Source: Pedobacter schmidteae
Lineage (GTDB): Bacteria > Bacteroidota > Bacteroidia > Sphingobacteriales > Sphingobacteriaceae
NCBI RefSeq assembly: GCF_900564155.1
Contig: NZ_LS999839.1
Location: 1,051,097 to 1,115,096, forward strand
DNA: 64,000 bases
Direction of reading: 5' to 3'
In this document: piece by piece, positions 1 through 8,137 of the stretch
How the letters are laid out: the number at the start of each line of letters is the position of its first letter
How positions within the stretch are numbered: position 1 is the first letter of the stretch
Notes under the pieces: generated by a model
Told to the model about the DNA's origin: nothing
The model's input: only the letters and a program-made list of their open reading frames with translations
Databases searched by the model: none
Translations under genes and position numbers: made by a program

Positions 1-141
1 TGAATTTTCACCAACAACAATGCTACCGTCTACAACTAAATACTTTGGAGAAGCACTCACAATATCGGGTTCGTAATCATCTTTACATTGCGCAATAGAA
101 AAAACGTATAACCAAATGAAGGGTAAAAGGAATTTCTTCAT
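1..141 (-). CDS. DUF4249-type outer-membrane lipoprotein, N-terminal part only
   Basis: Partial gene reading off the left edge of the window; 47 codons are visible. It starts at the ATG ending at 141, 4 bases downstream of the stop of the TonB receptor, so the two are almost certainly cotranscribed. The N-terminus is a lipoprotein signal with the acylated cysteine at residue 19, followed by acidic residues (CKDDYEPD), which fits the Bacteroidota signal for surface export. The next stretch (KYLVVDGSI) is typical of DUF4249 proteins, which usually sit beside STN-type TonB receptors. Function is unknown; a surface accessory to the receptor is inferred. Only the start is visible, so the family call is moderate. 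Confidence 0.7.
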   Translation of the reverse strand, partial: MKKFLLPFIWLYVFSIAQCKDDYEPDIVSASPKYLVVDGSIVVGENS

Positions 142-145
142 TCTC

Positions 146-2914
146 TTAAAATTTAAAGTTGTATGTGGCAAATGGTATTGCCGTGCCGATTATCGATAAT
201 TTATAACCATTAATTTTACCGTTTTCGGCAGTAAAATAAACGGAATACGGGTTGCGTCTGCCGGTTAAGTTATATACACCTAAGGTGAAACTGCTATGAA
301 ATAGCTTTTTCACCTTATGGTTCCCTTCTATATTTATGGATAGGTCGGTTCTGAAATAGTCGGGAACACGGCTGTTATTCCTATCGTCATATAACATGCG
401 ATAAGAACCGCCATAGTAATACCTTGCCACCGGCATCGTAATGGGTCTGCCAGTTGCATAATTTGCAGTTAAAGACACACTAAAACGATGTGAGAACTTG
501 TAATTACTGATAAAATTGAAAACATGTGGTTTATCGTAATCCGCTGGAAAATAATTTCCCTTGTTGATAGGTTCTTCCACCAACGGGTCGTCCATTTTCA
601 TTAGTGTTCTTGAATAGGTATAGCTGATCCAGCCATTGAGTTTTCCGGCTGTTTTCTTTATCAAAAGTTCAAGGCCGTAGGCTTTACCGGTAGCATTAGC
701 TACATCGGTTTCAATGTGTGAGTTTAAAAGCAGTTTCGCGGCGTTCTTATATGTCAAAGCATGTTGAATACGCTTATAATATACTTCCAGTGATGTTTCA
801 ATGGAATTGTCCTTGAAGTTTCTAAAATAGCCGATGGCTAACTGATCTCCGATTTGCGGGCGGATATATTCGTCACTTAGTTTCCATGTGTCTGTTGGAT
901 TCACAGCGGTAGTATTACTTAGCATGTGAATATTCTGCCTGGTGCGGTTGTATGACAGTTTTATACTTGCGTTTGCAGAAAAACTATAACGCACAGAAAT
1001 GCGTGGTTCAAAACCGAAATAATTCTTGATATTACCAGTACGCGGTAGCGTATCGGTAATTGACTCCTCTGTTCTTGGTTTTGCCTGCGCATATTGATAT
1101 ACCTCGCGCGGGCCGAGATAATTATACATGTTTGCCCTAAAACCAAGGTTAAAGGATAGATTAGGATTGATCGTATAATTATCAGAAAAATACAATGCTG
1201 TTTCCAGGGCATTTTCTTGTTGTATATGTACCGGTATTGCTGCTCCTTTTCCGATCGCCTTATAATCACCCGGATTCGAGCTAATCCGAATGGCAGACAA
1301 GCCTGCCTCAAATTTATGTTTAGCGTTGGGCGTATAGACAAACTCGGCTTTGCCGTGAACCTGTCCAATATTGAAATTAAAATGATAATCATTGATAGTA
1401 TTCCTATCACTTATCATATTAAAATCGTAATGGTCGTATCCAACGGCGAAAACACTGAACAAGCGATTATTGAAATTGTGTTTCCATTTTAGCACCGCAT
1501 TTGAATTGCCATACCTATACGTTGTATCCCCATCCAGCTTAAACCGATCACCACTTTTGTAGCCCGTTAAGTAAACTGTATTTTTATCATTGATATCATG
1601 AGTAATGCGCAGGTTCGCATCATAGAATTTCGCGCTGCTGTGTCTGAATTGTTCATTCTCGAGTAACCCAAGTGTCCAATCAGAATAGGTAGAACGCCCC
1701 CCGATAATAAAAGATGTTTTTTTCCCTATCGGGCCTTCCAAGGTTACATTACCTGATAGCGGCCCAATACCACCTGAACCTGAAATTTTGTTACGGTTCC
1801 CTTCACGGGTTACGACTTCCAGTACAGAGGACAAGCGACTGCCATATTTTACGGGTATGCTACTTTTATATAATTCCGCATCTTTAACTACTTCTGCGTT
1901 AAAGCCGGAAAAAAAGCCAAAGAAATGCGCGGGGTTAAAGATTGTGGCTCCATCAAATAGAACGAGGTTTTGATCCACGGCGCCACCGCGTACATTCATC
2001 CCGGTGCTGCCTTCACCAACACTGGTTACGCCCGGTAGAGTTAATAGGACTCGTACCAAATCTGCTTCTCCAAGGAGCCGGGGCAGTTGTTTCACATTCT
2101 TAATGGAAATTTTTTGCGCACCCATTACGGTGGATTTCACATTGCTTGATTTCTCTGTTGATATTGTTACGACATTTAATGCGGTAATAAAATCAACCAT
2201 CGCAATATTCAGTTTACCATCACTATATAGATTAATATTTCTTTTTGTATCCTCAAGCCCTATGAAATTTACTTTTATTGTATGCGGGCCTTTGGGCAGT
2301 GTTATCGAGTAGTAACCGAATTGGTCGGTTACAGTTCTTGTTGTGCTACCAAGTACCGAGATACTTGCACCACTTACACCTTCACCAGATTTTGAATGTT
2401 TAACATATCCAGCCAATGTAGCATTACCAGAGTTAAACGTTGAAGATTTATAACCTATGTCATAAATTTTGTTTTCTTCGAACGCCGCTCTTTTTAAAGG
2501 ACTGTATACGTCATTATTAATTTTTTTGCTGCCTGCCTCTCTCTTGGTTGCCGCACCGGCTTCAATGGGCAAAGGAATGTACTCACCTAAAGCAAGTACA
2601 ATAGGTTTTTCTGTAGTTAAATATATACTCCCGTCGTCATCAGCAGCATAGTAAATTTTATAGTCAAAAAAGGATTTATTTAAAATCTCTTTAATTTTCT
2701 CATCATAGAACGTATGCTTCACAAAAAAGCTATCAAAGGCCCTTTTATTGTAATAAAAATGGCAATTTGCTTTTGCTTCAATAGCCTCTACAAATTGGTC
2801 AATTCCAACACTATCGAATTGGATGGATATTTTTTGATCCAAGATAGTTTGGGCATGTGCATGGCGATAGCCAGCAGCCATGAGCATGACTACAATAAAA
2901 AAGAAATACTTCAT
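146..2914 (-). CDS. STN-domain TonB-dependent outer membrane receptor
   Basis: 922-aa outer-membrane importer or signalling receptor. A signal peptide runs to about residue 21. It is followed by an STN (secretin/TonB short N-terminal) domain at about 28-100, a carboxypeptidase-D-like beta-sandwich at about 165-245, the plug at about 263-370 (with the MNVRGG and LFDGATIF segments typical of this group), and a C-terminal barrel ending in phenylalanine. STN domains usually contact FecR-type anti-sigma factors, but no sigma/anti-sigma pair lies next to it here. It stands between a 225-aa exported protein (6 bases upstream) and a DUF4249 lipoprotein (4 bases downstream), a three-gene leftward operon. 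The substrate cannot be read from the sequence. Confidence 0.9.
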   Translation of the reverse strand: MKYFFFIVVMLMAAGYRHAHAQTILDQKISIQFDSVGIDQFVEAIEAKANCHFYYNKRAFDSFFVKHTFYDEKIKEILNKSFFDYKIYYAADDDGSIYLTTEKPIVLALGEYIPLPIEAGAATKREAGSKKINNDVYSPLKRAAFEENKIYDIGYKSSTFNSGNATLAGYVKHSKSGEGVSGASISVLGSTTRTVTDQFGYYSITLPKGPHTIKVNFIGLEDTKRNINLYSDGKLNIAMVDFITALNVVTISTEKSSNVKSTVMGAQKISIKNVKQLPRLLGEADLVRVLLTLPGVTSVGEGSTGMNVRGGAVDQNLVLFDGATIFNPAHFFGFFSGFNAEVVKDAELYKSSIPVKYGSRLSSVLEVVTREGNRNKISGSGGIGPLSGNVTLEGPIGKKTSFIIGGRSTYSDWTLGLLENEQFRHSSAKFYDANLRITHDINDKNTVYLTGYKSGDRFKLDGDTTYRYGNSNAVLKWKHNFNNRLFSVFAVGYDHYDFNMISDRNTINDYHFNFNIGQVHGKAEFVYTPNAKHKFEAGLSAIRISSNPGDYKAIGKGAAIPVHIQQENALETALYFSDNYTINPNLSFNLGFRANMYNYLGPREVYQYAQAKPRTEESITDTLPRTGNIKNYFGFEPRISVRYSFSANASIKLSYNRTRQNIHMLSNTTAVNPTDTWKLSDEYIRPQIGDQLAIGYFRNFKDNSIETSLEVYYKRIQHALTYKNAAKLLLNSHIETDVANATGKAYGLELLIKKTAGKLNGWISYTYSRTLMKMDDPLVEEPINKGNYFPADYDKPHVFNFISNYKFSHRFSVSLTANYATGRPITMPVARYYYGGSYRMLYDDRNNSRVPDYFRTDLSINIEGNHKVKKLFHSSFTLGVYNLTGRRNPYSVYFTAENGKINGYKLSIIGTAIPFATYNFKF

Positions 2915-2920
2915 CCGAAA

Positions 2921-3574
2921 TTATTTTGAATCTAAGTACTCTGCTACGATAGGTAACGCAGAGTATGGAAATTCTTCAATCGGCAGGTTGTGTTGCCGAA
3001 TAAAGCTTTTTATTGATTTTGAAAATTTATAAAGGCTTTTTTCTTTCTTAATAAAATGTGCCTGGTTGTTCTCAACGAGGTAAAACTCGGGAGAAAATTC
3101 ATCTATTTTGTTTACGAAGTTGTCGTTGTAAAAAATTTGTTGGGTATATTTTTTCCGGTACTTCACAAGTACTTTAAACTTTCCTTTATCGTAAAGCACT
3201 TCATAGTAGCCTGGGTTTATACCTTTATAACTAAGGAGGGCGAACTTTCTATTGTTGAACGAAAACTCATTCACTTGAGCTTTCAACAATATGACCTCAT
3301 AGGGGAATTTTGGGTGTAGGGTGATGATTTGATCTTTTACTAGATCGTATTTAAGCGGAATCTTTTCATATGATTTTCCCGAAAATATAATACTCGCAGA
3401 ATGGAAATCCTTTCCTTCAAAATAGGGGTGTAGATTGTCCAATACATTTTCATAATAACGGTAGTTTTCCGGGCCATTGTAAAGATTATTGGGGTCGTTA
3501 GTATACATGATACGTTGACCAGAAACAAGTTTTGCAATTAAGATCGTAAGCATTAAAAAAATTATCGTTCTCAT
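2921..3574 (-). CDS. exported protein of unknown function
   Basis: 217 aa from the preferred ATG at 3574; a longer in-frame start at 3598 adds eight residues. The preferred start gives a clean signal peptide (MRTIIFLMLTILIAKLVSGQ). The mature part is rich in Tyr, Lys and Phe, with no cysteine cluster or catalytic motif I recognise. It contains short beta-like segments such as FNNRKFALLSYKG and GYYEVLYDKGKFKVLVKYRKK. It is the first gene of the leftward TonB-receptor/DUF4249 operon, six bases before the receptor start codon side. A periplasmic partner of the receptor is an inference from position only. Confidence 0.75.
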   Translation of the reverse strand: MRTIIFLMLTILIAKLVSGQRIMYTNDPNNLYNGPENYRYYENVLDNLHPYFEGKDFHSASIIFSGKSYEKIPLKYDLVKDQIITLHPKFPYEVILLKAQVNEFSFNNRKFALLSYKGINPGYYEVLYDKGKFKVLVKYRKKYTQQIFYNDNFVNKIDEFSPEFYLVENNQAHFIKKEKSLYKFSKSIKSFIRQHNLPIEEFPYSALPIVAEYLDSK

Positions 3575-3598
3575 AAGCAAATTTGTTAAGGCTACCAC

Positions 3599-4092
3599 AC
3601 TGTGATCAATGTAGTTTATTATAAAAAACTGCCTTTATAGTGATAGAATTTATGCGTGCTTTTTCACGACATCTTTTTAGAAAAACCGACTTTAATTCGT
3701 TACGCACTACTAGACAAAGATCCTGGAAACTTTCTCTATATAGATGACATCCTTTCAAGAAAAAAAGGGCTAAGGATTTTTTAGTATTTTTTAAAAAAAA
3801 TAAATATATAATACTTAATCAATTAACAATAAAATAATTACATCAAATACATACTAAAATGAACAAATTGCAATTTTAGCTATAAAGTTCCTTTTTACCA
3901 TGTTAATAATCTTTTCAAGTCGTCTAAGATTTGTGAAAGAAACACAGTTCAAAATTATTAAACAAAAACGTGTGTTCATCGTAGCCACTTATTTAAAATT
4001 TAATACGGTAGACTGTTTTTGATTCTATTTGTATAAGTTTGAATTCCTCCTTTCCACATTGTTCGAATTGCTAAGTTGATAACCAACGCAAA
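3599..4092. other. AT-rich intergenic region left of the integrase module
   Basis: About 490 bases between the leftward exported-protein gene and the rightward HTH gene. It is strongly AT-rich, with A/T runs around 3780-3840, and has no open frame of useful size. A 12-bp perfect palindrome AAATTGCAATTT lies at 3865-3876. No copy of the tRNA-Arg 3' end (a possible second attachment site) was found here by eye. It probably holds the two divergent promoters and perhaps an element boundary. Confidence 0.5.
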
Positions 4093-4374
4093 ATGAGAAC
4101 AACTCGTGATGAACTAATTACAGTAAAGGATTTAGAATCGTTTAAAGAAGAATTAAAAGACTTTCTAACCCTGCTCTTTAGCCATACTGGCAAAGGGTTA
4201 CTGCAAAACGAAGATCAATTTCTAAAATCTAAGGAAGTAATGAAACTACTTTCCTGTAGCGCAGGAACATTACATACTATGCGGATCAATGAAAAAATTC
4301 CTGCAAAAAAAATCGGTGGGGTGTGGTATTACTCTAAAAACGCAATTTCAAAAGTTTTGAACGAACATGAGTAA
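4093..4374 (+). CDS. helix-turn-helix DNA-binding protein (excisionase-like)
   Basis: 93 aa. Residues about 43-90 form an HTH_17/MerR-like winged helix: LKSKEVMKLLSCSAGTLHTM followed by the wing and IPAKKIGGVWYYSK. This layout is typical of small Bacteroidota regulators and excisionases that travel with tyrosine integrases. The N-terminal 40 residues are probably a helical dimerisation segment (LESFKEELKDFL). It overlaps the next gene by 8 bases, suggesting translational coupling. A role as recombination directionality factor or repressor of the integrase at 4695-6008 is inferred from context. Confidence 0.8.
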   Translation: MRTTRDELITVKDLESFKEELKDFLTLLFSHTGKGLLQNEDQFLKSKEVMKLLSCSAGTLHTMRINEKIPAKKIGGVWYYSKNAISKVLNEHE

Positions 4375-4609
4375 GAATAATACTGGTTTGGGCAAAGAGC
4401 TACCTCCAAAACTTGAAAATGTGATTATATACTTTTCTGCACTGGGCATTCCGAGTGCCCATGCACAAAAGTTCTATAAACACAATACAAAAATGAAATG
4501 GTTGAAGCCTTCTGGTGCGCCCATACGGAATTGGAAAACGTTTGCCTGTGACTGGATTTTTAACTTGAAGAATGTCAAGAGGTATCACATAAAGAATGTG
4601 TTTCCGTAA
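4367..4609 (+). CDS. 80-aa protein of mobile-element type
   Basis: Starts inside the end of the HTH gene. The core pattern AQKFYKHN..MKWLKPSGAPIRNWKTFACDW resembles the short tail seen in Bacteroidota element and phage replication-type proteins (FYxYY...GW...G..I.NWK...W). It is far shorter than a complete replication protein, so it may be a free-standing small protein or a remnant of a larger one. It sits between the HTH gene and the convergent integrase, with a bidirectional hairpin at 4661-4691 after it. No enzymatic motif is visible. Confidence 0.6.
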   Translation: MSKNNTGLGKELPPKLENVIIYFSALGIPSAHAQKFYKHNTKMKWLKPSGAPIRNWKTFACDWIFNLKNVKRYHIKNVFP

Positions 4610-4660
4610 TAGCGTTTCCAATAAGGCATACATAAAAAGTTAGACTGTATCAAAATATTA

Positions 4661-4691
4661 AAATGCCGGAGCCTTCTCGGTTCCGGCATTT
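4661..4691. terminator. bidirectional hairpin between the 80-aa gene and the integrase
   Basis: Perfect 10-bp stem AAATGCCGGA / TCCGGCATTT with an 11-base loop, A/T-rich on both outer sides. It lies exactly between two convergent genes and can terminate both. Confidence 0.75.
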
Positions 4692-4694
4692 TCC

Positions 4695-6008
4695 CTACAC
4701 CGCCACTGGACGCGATTGAATGTAAGAAATCGGGATGATATTTTTTGTGCGATTCATAATCGCATTTAGGAATATACTCCAATCTTCACTGATCTTCATA
4801 GCTGTGATTTTGGCATAAATTTGCGTCGATCTAATATTTTTATGGCCTAATAACACCATAACCGTTTCAATAGGAACGCCATTACAGAGCAATACAGTAG
4901 TTGCAAATGTGTGCCTGGCAACGTGTGTGGTTAATTTTTTCTCGATACCACATATCGCAGCAATTTCCTTTAGGTATCCATTATAATTGGATAGCGCATT
5001 AACCGGCAACAGGCGGTTATGCCTAAGTCTACAAGGATGGTTCTTGTACTTTTCAATTATTTCCTTTACAATTGGTAAAAGCGGTACATTTTCTGCACAT
5101 ACAACTCCATTAAGCGATTTGTGTCGGTCTTTTACGAGCCACTCTTCCCCGTCAAAATGGAGTTTGATGTTTTCAGGCGTTAGGCTATAAATATCCTTGA
5201 AAGCATAACCGGTGAAGCACTGAAATACAAATGCATCCCTTACTTCCTCCAATCTTTGTACACGCATTTGCGTGTTTATTAAATCATATAATTCTTTGGG
5301 ATTTAGAATTACACGCGTAGTTGGCAGATAGGGACATTTAAAACTAAGAAGCGGGTTTACAATAAGCCATTTTCTTTGAACTGCCATTTTAAGCACTTCT
5401 TTGCAGTTTTTTAGGTACTTCATCGCGGAGTTTTGTTGAAGATTACCTTCGATCATTAAAAAATCGAGTAAATCCTCTGCAAAGGCATAGCTCATATCAT
5501 CAAGTAAAATGTCTGGTATCTTTTTATTCCATTTGAGAAATTCCACCACTTTATTCCTTGTGGCCTTCCATTTGTTCAACGTTGTTTTAGCCCTTTTTCC
5601 TACTTTCACAAAAGCCTCAAATCGGGTTATTTTAAAATCAAGGGCTTGAAGAAACGTTTCACATTCTCTTTTCTTGTCGAGCTTTCCATCGTAGGCCAAT
5701 TTTAATAGCTTTGCTGTAATTGCTGTGGAGCCTTTAGTAAGTTTCTCATAATGGTTTTCTACGCTTGTAAGCGTCCGCTTAATGGCGTTATTGATTCTTA
5801 CTGCATCTGTTGAGTTACCTTTTGCACATTTTCCATAAGCATTCCAATTTTTTGGAAGGATATTACAAACTGAAATTTCAGCAGGAGGGCCAGCGATGTG
5901 GATTCGCAACATTATCGCCCTTTCTTCTCTACATTGATTGTTACGGCCTTTAATTTTTTTTAAATACAAGGTCAAAAATAATTTTTCATTGACTTTCATT
6001 TTACACAC
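4695..6008 (-). CDS. tyrosine recombinase / site-specific integrase
   Basis: 437 aa, the usual size for a Bacteroidota element integrase. It has an N-terminal arm-binding region (about 5-90), a SAM-like core-binding domain (about 125-215) and a catalytic domain. Visible catalytic residues are H362 and R365 (HVARH), H389 (LLGHK) and the nucleophile Y398 (QIYAK). The position where most integrases carry Arg I reads TGYAFKD, so alanine replaces the usual arginine; this is frequent in Bacteroidota integrases with TGLAY-type motifs. A second possible start (MKVNEK) lies at 5999. The gene begins about 240 bases from the 3' end of tRNA-Arg, a typical integration target. A compound dyad overlaps its upstream region. 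Confidence 0.93.
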   Translation of the reverse strand: MCKMKVNEKLFLTLYLKKIKGRNNQCREERAIMLRIHIAGPPAEISVCNILPKNWNAYGKCAKGNSTDAVRINNAIKRTLTSVENHYEKLTKGSTAITAKLLKLAYDGKLDKKRECETFLQALDFKITRFEAFVKVGKRAKTTLNKWKATRNKVVEFLKWNKKIPDILLDDMSYAFAEDLLDFLMIEGNLQQNSAMKYLKNCKEVLKMAVQRKWLIVNPLLSFKCPYLPTTRVILNPKELYDLINTQMRVQRLEEVRDAFVFQCFTGYAFKDIYSLTPENIKLHFDGEEWLVKDRHKSLNGVVCAENVPLLPIVKEIIEKYKNHPCRLRHNRLLPVNALSNYNGYLKEIAAICGIEKKLTTHVARHTFATTVLLCNGVPIETVMVLLGHKNIRSTQIYAKITAMKISEDWSIFLNAIMNRTKNIIPISYIQSRPVAV

Positions 6009-6009
6009 T

Positions 6010-6046
6010 TTTTAGATTAACGAATGTTTATTCGCTCGATCTAAAA
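6010..6046. promoter_or_regulatory. compound dyad upstream of the integrase start
   Basis: Outer arms TTTTAGAT (6010-6017) and ATCTAAAA (6039-6046) enclose inner arms CGAAT (6021-6025) and ATTCG (6030-6034). It starts one base upstream of the integrase ATG. It could be a repressor operator or an mRNA structure near the start codon. No binding protein is known; the HTH protein at 4093 is a candidate. Confidence 0.5.
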
Positions 6047-6200
6047 CCCTAATACACGCACATTAAAGTCTTTCGAGGTGAGTAAATATAAGTCGCAAAA
6101 TGCACTCACTTAATTACTCAATTCAGACCTTATATATCTTTTATGAAAGTTGTAAATTAATTTCTGTTGAAACCCTTGATTTTGTAGGTATTTAACAAAA

Positions 6201-6224
6201 AAAGCCACTCCGAAGAGTGGCTTT
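6201..6224 (-). terminator. rho-independent terminator of tRNA-Arg
   Basis: 10-bp perfect stem AAAGCCACTC / GAGTGGCTTT with a UUCG tetraloop on the minus strand, followed leftwards by a run of T. It lies 24 bases downstream of the tRNA 3' end. Confidence 0.85.
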
Positions 6225-6248
6225 CTAGTGATCCCGTTGGGATTCACG

Positions 6249-6320
6249 TGGTCTCGACGGGAATCGAACCCATATCTAAAGTTTAGGAAACTTCTATTCT
6301 ATCCGTTGAACTACGAAACC
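6249..6320 (-). tRNA. tRNA-Arg (anticodon CCT)
   Basis: 72-nt cloverleaf on the minus strand. The acceptor stem is GGTTTCG / CGAGACC with discriminator A, the D stem GTTC / GAAT, the anticodon stem GAAGT / ACTTT with loop TTCCTAA (anticodon CCT), and the T stem ATGGG / CCCGT with loop TTCGATT. CCA is not encoded. The 3' end faces the integrase gene, so it may be the attachment site of the neighbouring element. Confidence 0.93.
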
Positions 6321-6419
6321 ATACCCGCTTTTAACATATAACGTTTAACAGGAGCGCAAATATAACAATAAAACGTTTTGTTTAAATAAGAGATTAAACA
6401 ATTACATTCTATTTATTCT

Positions 6420-7301
6420 TCAAGCTTCTTTTAACAAAGCGTTTTCATACAGGTCTGCCTCCTGTTGTAGTTCAGCAATTTTACTTTCGCACATTTCCCT
6501 AACAAGCGTTAAAAAAGTCGAAACGCGATCGTAAAGTAACTCTGCATCTTGTTTATCTACAGAGAAACTGTCTTTATAACGAGCCTGGGAATAACTTTTT
6601 ATCAAAATATCGAAAAGCCTTTCGTCATCAGCTATACCAGTAACGAATACCTTGTATGGCCGATCAGAAAAACAAAGGCTCAGGCGAAGCAATCGGTGTA
6701 AATTATGCATTTCCAAACGATAAGCAATATGTACCCTAATCAAAGCGATACAAGCTTGTTCCATTACCTGATGAAGCATAAACACACAAACCTTATCCTG
6801 ATCTTTTGACAAACATTGTGCGGCTCCATGCAAAAAGCCTTCAGCTAAGGGCAAACGTTGGTTAAAATGTTTTTTCGCAGCATCTGCAGCCTCGAAACTA
6901 ACAAAAGGGGCATCAAAACAAAACTCCGGCAAGCCATTCTGACTATATAATAGTTCTCCCTTTGTATAAACCCCGATGAAAAAACGACTGTTAGCCTTAA
7001 TAGCCTCTTCAATAGTAGCCCGGCTATGGCAAAGAATCGTAACTGTACCTTGTTTATAGTGTGCGTTAGCATAATCCTGTACTTCAGAATCTATACGATT
7101 TTGCCCCTCAGTAACCATAAGTAAGGCGTAATGCCCGTTTTGAATTAATGATGAATTGATAAAACAACCATTAATTTCAGCTGATGAAAACCGTCGACTA
7201 AAACAAATGATCTGAATCGGATCAAACTTTTCAGCAAGTAATAAAATGAGTTCCCTAAAATGAACTTCATTTAATGGGTTGGATGCATGCTTCATTTTCA
7301 T
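6420..7301 (-). CDS. HEPN-domain protein with degenerate nucleotidyltransferase-like N-terminus
   Basis: 293 aa from the ATG at 7301; an upstream in-frame start at 7385 would add 28 atypical residues. The C-terminal half (about 165-290) is a four-helix HEPN fold: VFMLHQVMEQACIALIRVH, HNLHRLLRLS, and the SYSQARYKDSF segment common in HEPN proteins that pair with minimal nucleotidyltransferases. The N-terminal half has the length and beta pattern of a nucleotidyltransferase, but the GSx(10)DxD metal site is not present (HYALLMVTEG stands where an Asp would be expected), so it is probably inactive. It is divergent from an XRE regulator. RNase, toxin or scaffold roles are possible; none can be assigned. 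Confidence 0.7.
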   Translation of the reverse strand: MKMKHASNPLNEVHFRELILLLAEKFDPIQIICFSRRFSSAEINGCFINSSLIQNGHYALLMVTEGQNRIDSEVQDYANAHYKQGTVTILCHSRATIEEAIKANSRFFIGVYTKGELLYSQNGLPEFCFDAPFVSFEAADAAKKHFNQRLPLAEGFLHGAAQCLSKDQDKVCVFMLHQVMEQACIALIRVHIAYRLEMHNLHRLLRLSLCFSDRPYKVFVTGIADDERLFDILIKSYSQARYKDSFSVDKQDAELLYDRVSTFLTLVREMCESKIAELQQEADLYENALLKEA

Positions 7302-7362
7302 AATTTTTAAATTTAAGTGAACCCAAATGTTCAAAAAGAACTTGCCGTAAAGAACCACCCAC

Positions 7363-7379
7363 AGTTGTATCGTACAACT
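7363..7379. promoter_or_regulatory. candidate operator between HEPN and XRE genes
   Basis: 17-bp perfect palindrome AGTTGTATCGTACAACT in the divergent intergenic region, about 47 bases before the XRE start codon and just upstream of its -33 region. This is a plausible autoregulatory site for the XRE protein. Inferred only. Confidence 0.45.
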
Positions 7380-7412
7380 TTGCAATTGTTGTTTACTCTG
7401 ATTGCTTTTAAT

Positions 7413-7420
7413 TATATTTG
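7413..7420 (+). promoter_or_regulatory. -7 box of the XRE gene (leaderless type)
   Basis: TATATTTG matches the Bacteroidota TAnnTTTG -7 consensus and ends 5 bases before the ATG at 7426. A TTG at 7389-7391 is a possible -33 element. Transcription should start at or next to the A of the start codon. Confidence 0.55.
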
Positions 7421-7425
7421 CTTAT

Positions 7426-7845
7426 ATGGAAACCACAACTAAAAACAACAAGGTGCATATTGGCAGAAAAATTAGTCGCATTCGTGAAATACGGGGCATT
7501 AAGCAAGATGCACTTGCTACAGAATTAGGTGTAAGTCAACAGGCCATCTCAAAAATCGAGCAAAGCGAAGAAGTTGAAGATTCTACACTAGAAAAGATTG
7601 CGGCAGTGTTGGGTCTTACTATAGATGGAATTAAAAACTTCAGTGAAGAAGGCATTACAAATTATTTTAACACCTTTAACGACAACAGTGGATCCGGTGC
7701 TTTTTTCTCATCAACCAATCATCACTGTACATTCAATCCAATAGACAAGGTTGTAGAACTTTACAACGAAAAAGTAGAACTTTTGGAACGTCTTCTCCAA
7801 AGCGAGCGTGAAAAAGTTGAAATTCTTAAAGGGAATACAAAATAA
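7426..7845 (+). CDS. XRE-family transcriptional regulator
   Basis: 139 aa from the ATG at 7426 (METTTK); the longer reading from 7402 uses a weak TTG and is not needed. Residues about 12-65 form a canonical Cro/CI-type helix-turn-helix (IGRKISRIREIRGIKQDALA, then VSQQAISKIE). A glycine/serine/asparagine-rich linker follows, then a heptad-like helix at about 105-135 (VVELYNEKVELLERLLQSER), probably for dimerisation. It diverges from the HEPN gene, with a 17-bp palindrome between them. Similar single regulators are common in Pedobacter-like genomes; the target genes are not known. Confidence 0.85.
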   Translation: METTTKNNKVHIGRKISRIREIRGIKQDALATELGVSQQAISKIEQSEEVEDSTLEKIAAVLGLTIDGIKNFSEEGITNYFNTFNDNSGSGAFFSSTNHHCTFNPIDKVVELYNEKVELLERLLQSEREKVEILKGNTK

Positions 7846-7965
7846 CCACGCTTAAAAAAGCTTTAATCTTCAAGCCCACCTAGTTAATCTATTCAATTAA
7901 ACCGGCCTAAATCCTTAGTAACTGAGTACTTCAGTGGCATATCGCTGGCACATAAAAATGCTATG

Positions 7966-8009
7966 ACTCCATAGTAAGTCCATATCTACTCCATATCAAG
8001 TCCATATTT
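7966..8009. repeat. four contiguous 11-bp repeats
   Basis: Four back-to-back units of the form A(C/G)TCCATAnnn: ACTCCATAGTA, AGTCCATATCT, ACTCCATATCA and AGTCCATATTT. Units alternate C and G at position 2, giving a 22-bp super-repeat. The 11-bp period puts each unit on nearly the same helix face, as in multimeric regulator sites. The array ends 128 bases before the orphan gene at 8138. Confidence 0.75.
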
Positions 8010-8137
8010 TCACATAAAAACTTGGATATAATATAGATTATTTATACATTAAGTTTGGATTTATATAAAATCCGGGTCCCGCCGTTTTCAAGCCGTTCCC
8101 GCACCTCATTTTCGTTCGCTCTTAAATCCTTTACAAT

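Noticed and set aside
961..1410. 149-aa frame on the minus strand
   Set aside because: Lies wholly inside the TonB receptor gene in another frame; amino-acid composition is not protein-like.
3599..4092. Second attachment site for the integrase module
   Set aside because: No repeat of the tRNA-Arg 3' end was seen in this gap.
6420..7845. Classical MNT/HEPN toxin-antitoxin pair
   Set aside because: The nucleotidyltransferase motif is missing, the halves are fused, and the second gene is a divergent regulator rather than an antitoxin in operon.
7966..8009. CRISPR array
   Set aside because: Units are 11 bp with no spacers and no cas genes in the window.
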